From Halorussus salinisoli (GTDB lineage Archaea > Halobacteriota > Halobacteria > Halobacteriales > Haladaptataceae), in the NCBI GenBank assembly GCA_005239435.1, contig SZNP01000008.1, positions 124,001 through 188,000 on the forward strand: a stretch of DNA of 64,000 bases, given 5' to 3'. The position numbers were made by a program, and so were the translations under genes. The stretch's first letter is position 1. Each line of letters opens with the position of its first letter. The notes beneath the pieces are model-generated. The model was not told the DNA's origin. It saw only the letters and a program-made list of their open reading frames with translations, and did not search any database. This document shows, piece after piece, positions 60,693-64,000 of the stretch.

Positions 60693-63600
60693 CTACTCCT
60701 CGAACAGTAGACCGAACAGCACCCGCTCGGCACCTCGAATGTGGCGGCTCACGGTCGGTTGGGACACGTCGAGCGCCTCGGCGATTTCCTCGGCCGTGCT
60801 CTCGCGGGGCCACTCGAAGAAGCCGCGGAGGTAGGCCATCCGGAGGACTTCGGCCTGTCGTTCGGTGAGTCGCTCCTGGAGTTCGGTCTCGAAGTCCTGT
60901 CGGGTCATCACCGGTTCGTCGCGTTCGCGTCGAGCGACCAGTTCGACCTCGGCGTAGTAGTCCTCGAAGAGGTCCACGAACGTCCGCACGTCGGCGCTCT
61001 GGGGGATGCGAATTACGAACCTGCCTTCCTCCTCCGTGGCGGTTATGGTCCGAGGCATCGCCCCGCGGTCCATCACCGACCGGAGGAACGACTGGTCGGA
61101 CAGCGTACACTCGTAGAGGTACTCGTCGTCGCGCTCGGTCACGAGATGAACGTCCTCTATCCACGTCACCGCCTCGGCGAATTCGAGCGTCTCCTCCGGC
61201 GGAGCGTCCCGGATGGTGAAGAAGGCGTGTAGTCGACCGTCGCTGCGCTGGACTGCGTTCTCGAACTCGAACTCCGCGTCGGTCTCGGTCACGAATTCGA
61301 GGATCGGACTCTCCGACCCCCGAATTCGGAAGTCGAGTTCTATCGACCGTTCGCTCACGAGCGCCTGCTTCTGTTCGAGCGCGTTCATCGCGTAGCCGAT
61401 CGTCTCGCCGAGTTCCGACAGCACGGTCTGCTCCATCTCGTCGAAGACGCCGGATTCGCCCGCGTAGAGGTTGAGGACGCCCCAGACCGTCCCACCGTAG
61501 ACGATAGGGACCGCAACGCTCGACCGGTAGCCTCGCTTCAACGCCTGTTCGCGCCACGGTTCGAACGGCGGGTCGCCGAGCAGGTCGTTCTGCACCTGCA
61601 ACTCGGTCGTTCGAATCGCCCGGCCAGCAGGCCCGCGTCCGCGTGGCTCCCCGTCGTCCGCGCTCACGTCGATGTCCTCCAGATAGTCCTCCCCGACGCC
61701 GTCCCACGCTTCGGGGCGTATCTCGTCGGTGGCTCTGTCGTGCGTGCCGAACCACGCGAACCGGTAGGGTCCGGACTCGGTCAGCCGACTGCACACCGCC
61801 TGCATCACGTCCTCCTGGGACGACGCCTGCGTCAGCGCCTTCGTCATCTCCCGAATCACGCTGTTGAGCCGGTTGACCCGTTCGAGTTCTCGGTTCTTCT
61901 CCTGTAAGTCGTTGCGCTGGTCTCGGAGTTCCTCCTCGCGTTCGGCCCGGTCGAGCGCCGACCTGACGTTCGAACACAGCATGTCGGCGAGCGACCGGTC
62001 GGTCGCGTCGAACGCGGCCCGGTCGGGGGCCGCGGCGATGAACGCCCCGTACTTCCCGAGCGGGACCGCGAGCGCGCTTCCCATCTCGGTGTCGGCGTCA
62101 AGCTCTGCACCGAGGTCGTCGAACGCCTTGGACTCGCCCTCGACGAACACCCGCCACGCCACGTCGTCGGCGTGTGTTCCGAGGAGCACGTCGTCGATGT
62201 CCCCGCCACTCCATCGCCGAACCGTCGAGACGAGACTGCTCGCCTCGTCGTCGTACAGCGCCACGGCCGCGTTCGGGAATCCGAGAACCTCGACTGCGGT
62301 ATCCACCCCGAGGTCGCAGATTTCGAACCGCGTCTCGGCGTCGGCCAGCGACCGCAACATCTCGTTGAGCGAGGTTAGTTTCTCTTCCCGGCGTTTCCGG
62401 TCGGTCACGTCCCGAACGACGCCGACCCGTCCCATCTGGTCGCCGAGCGAAAGCGGCGTGATGCGGGTCTCGATAGGTATCGACTCGCCGTCTGCGGTCG
62501 GGAGGGTGGCTTCCATCGTCACCACGTCCTCGTCGGCTTCGAGCGACTTCTGTATCCACTTCGATTCCTCGTAGAGGTCCGGACCGACGACCTTCGAAGC
62601 GTGTTCGCCCAGCAACTCCTCGCGGGCGTACCCGGTGAGTTCGACGTACGCGTCGTTGACCGCGACGAACCGGGAGTCGGCGTCGAGGGCGTACACCCCG
62701 TCGCTGACCGCGTCGAGCATCGCCTCGGAGCGTTCGAGTCGTCGCTCGCGCTCGCGGCGCTGGATGACGGCCGTGAGGATGTGGGAGATGCTCTGGACGA
62801 ACTGCACGTCGTGGTCGGTGTAGGTTTGCTGGTCGATGTCGTGGGTGCCCAAGATTCCCCACGGGTCGTCCGGAGACCCGATAATCACGCTGATGCCACC
62901 CTTCACGTCGTGGGACGTGAGCAGTTCGGGTCCGGAGAACCGGTCCTCGGATTCGAGGTCCTCGACCACGACCGGTTCCGACGAGAGCAACGTGTACCCG
63001 GCCTGGGATTCACGGTCGGTCCCGACCGTGGCCGACCCGACGAGACCCTCGCGCCAGCCGACGCCCGACCGAAGTAGGAGGTCGGCCGACTCGGGCCTGA
63101 GTTCGAGTACTTTACAGTACTCGTGGTCGAGAGCCTCGGCCACGAGTTCGACCGCCTCGTCGAACAGGTCGTCCAGCGATTCGTTTTCGAGCGCGCGCCG
63201 GGAGAACGCCGAGAGTGCTTCCTGCTGGCGAACCCGGTCGTGAAGCTCCGATTCCCGGCGCTTGCGTTCGGTGATGTCCCGGACGATGCCGGTAAACCGC
63301 ACCTCGTCGCCCGAGACGAACTCGCTGAACGAGACGCCCAGCGACACTTCGCTCCCGTCCCGACGCTGGCCGGGGAGTTCGAGATAGTTCCAATCGACGT
63401 GACGCTCGCCCTCGCGGAGGTAGCGCCGAATCGCCTCGTGGTGTCGCTCGGCGAGGCCCGGGGGCATGAGCTTCGTCAACGACTCTCCGACGAGTTCGTC
63501 CGCCGAGTAGCCGAATATCTCCTCCACGGCGGGATTGGCGAAGCGGACGACGCTGTCGGTGTCGATGACGAGGATGGCGTCCGTGAGTTCCTCGGCGAGC

Positions 63601-64000
63601 GCCCGAAAGTGGTCGGCTTCGACCCCGCCGTCGGCCACCGTTTCGGACGCGACGGCGTCCTCGATTCGCTGCGCGAGAACTCGGACTTGCTCGGTTCGGG
63701 CTCGCCACAACTGGTCGCCGGTCGCCTCGCCGGCGCCTCCGGGGTCGGGTCTCGATATCGTCTCGATTCCCACGTCGGCGTTCTCACGCCGGAGTACGTT
63801 CCCGGGGTCGTCGGACTCGGAACCACCGACCGCCGCGCCGAGGACGACGTGGTCGATTCGCTCGGCGTCTAGCGTGGCGAACGCCTGTTCGGCGCTCGTG
63901 ACGTACGAGAACGCGACCGCAGGTCGTTCGTCCGCGAACAGCGATTCGAGGGCTTCGCCCGTCGATGCGTCCGTGGTGACGTAGAGGGTGCGAACCGGGC
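60693..64000 (-). CDS. PAS/GAF sensor regulator with Bat domain and HTH (5' end beyond window)
   Basis: At least 1101 residues are visible; the frame is open to the window edge with coding character (RTLYVTTDASTGEALESLFADE, a receiver-like start). Domains follow in order: PAS (VIDTDSVVRFANPAVEEIFGYSADEL), GAF, PAS (LDADSRFVAVNDAYVELTGYAREELLGEH), two more GAF domains (including VAVPIVYGGTVWGVLNLYAGE), a Bat-type ligand domain, and the C-terminal HTH-10 (LTERQAEVLRMAYLRGFFEWPRESTAEEIAEALDVSQPTVSRHIR). This is the Bat class, as in the bacterio-opsin activator, which couples redox or light sensing to transcription. No His kinase domain is seen. Target genes unknown. Confidence 0.9.
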   Translation of the reverse strand, partial: PVRTLYVTTDASTGEALESLFADERPAVAFSYVTSAEQAFATLDAERIDHVVLGAAVGGSESDDPGNVLRRENADVGIETISRPDPGGAGEATGDQLWRARTEQVRVLAQRIEDAVASETVADGGVEADHFRALAEELTDAILVIDTDSVVRFANPAVEEIFGYSADELVGESLTKLMPPGLAERHHEAIRRYLREGERHVDWNYLELPGQRRDGSEVSLGVSFSEFVSGDEVRFTGIVRDITERKRRESELHDRVRQQEALSAFSRRALENESLDDLFDEAVELVAEALDHEYCKVLELRPESADLLLRSGVGWREGLVGSATVGTDRESQAGYTLLSSEPVVVEDLESEDRFSGPELLTSHDVKGGISVIIGSPDDPWGILGTHDIDQQTYTDHDVQFVQSISHILTAVIQRRERERRLERSEAMLDAVSDGVYALDADSRFVAVNDAYVELTGYAREELLGEHASKVVGPDLYEESKWIQKSLEADEDVVTMEATLPTADGESIPIETRITPLSLGDQMGRVGVVRDVTDRKRREEKLTSLNEMLRSLADAETRFEICDLGVDTAVEVLGFPNAAVALYDDEASSLVSTVRRWSGGDIDDVLLGTHADDVAWRVFVEGESKAFDDLGAELDADTEMGSALAVPLGKYGAFIAAAPDRAAFDATDRSLADMLCSNVRSALDRAEREEELRDQRNDLQEKNRELERVNRLNSVIREMTKALTQASSQEDVMQAVCSRLTESGPYRFAWFGTHDRATDEIRPEAWDGVGEDYLEDIDVSADDGEPRGRGPAGRAIRTTELQVQNDLLGDPPFEPWREQALKRGYRSSVAVPIVYGGTVWGVLNLYAGESGVFDEMEQTVLSELGETIGYAMNALEQKQALVSERSIELDFRIRGSESPILEFVTETDAEFEFENAVQRSDGRLHAFFTIRDAPPEETLEFAEAVTWIEDVHLVTERDDEYLYECTLSDQSFLRSVMDRGAMPRTITATEEEGRFVIRIPQSADVRTFVDLFEDYYAEVELVARRERDEPVMTRQDFETELQERLTERQAEVLRMAYLRGFFEWPRESTAEEIAEALDVSQPTVSRHIRGAERVLFGLLFEE

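Overview
The window is chromosomal DNA from an extremely halophilic archaeon (class Halobacteria; Halorussus/Haladaptatus-like by general look, genus not proven). The evidence is uniformly high GC, very acidic proteins, many twin-arginine exported proteins, archaeal TATA boxes 22-35 nt upstream of start codons (leaderless or short-leader genes), 4-nt and 1-nt gene overlaps, and archaeal or haloarchaeal families: eS1, uS15, aIF1A, RibL, Pcc1, HalOD1, Bat-type HTH regulators and haloarchaeal pseudopilins.

Layout. 0.1-9.8 kb: an MFS-like protein with a polymer-forming membrane protein, a YqjF-like protein, a DJ-1/PfpI protein, a PAP2-like protein, an NMT1/THI5-type ABC transporter split over both strands, and MscS. 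9.8-14.3 kb: gyrB-gyrA. 14.3-21.5 kb: housekeeping genes (HAD phosphatase, arginase/agmatinase, sugar epimerase, winged-HTH protein with an operator-like palindrome, type II NADH dehydrogenase, ribL plus JAMM protease, GNAT). 21.5-28.8 kb: an IS200/IS605-like end remnant, a S1-OB-DHH nuclease, a secreted LTD-PLD protein, a HEAT-repeat protein, a phosphatidyltransferase and a halocyanin-like protein. 28.8-31.5 kb: the uS15 / RecJ-like / Pcc1 / eS1 operon. 31.8-33.0 kb: tRNA-Ala(GGC), an AT-rich foreign gene and a broken tyrosine recombinase, i.e. a decayed integrative element. 33-36 kb: aIF1A, small proteins, HalOD1 and a pilin-like surface protein. 36.6-45.9 kb: a seven-gene type IV pilus-like machine (ATPase, double-F membrane platform, five single-TM pseudopilin-like proteins). 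46-48.8 kb: small membrane or unknown proteins. 48.9-55.5 kb: a dppABCDF-type peptide transporter. 55.6-64 kb: a second PfpI paralogue, initiator tRNA-Met, a DUF2298 membrane protein, a zinc-finger protein, a second HalOD1 protein, and a large PAS/GAF/Bat/HTH regulator cut by the window edge.

The most notable items are the triplicated aromatic/acidic module in front of the secretion ATPase and its pseudopilin operon, the decayed element at tRNA-Ala, a 552-bp convergent intergenic region with promoter-like and hairpin structure, a uS15 leader with three related hairpins, and a solitary omegaRNA-like IS605 end. No CRISPR array, rRNA or intact transposase was seen. All functional calls come from reading motifs; no database search was run.
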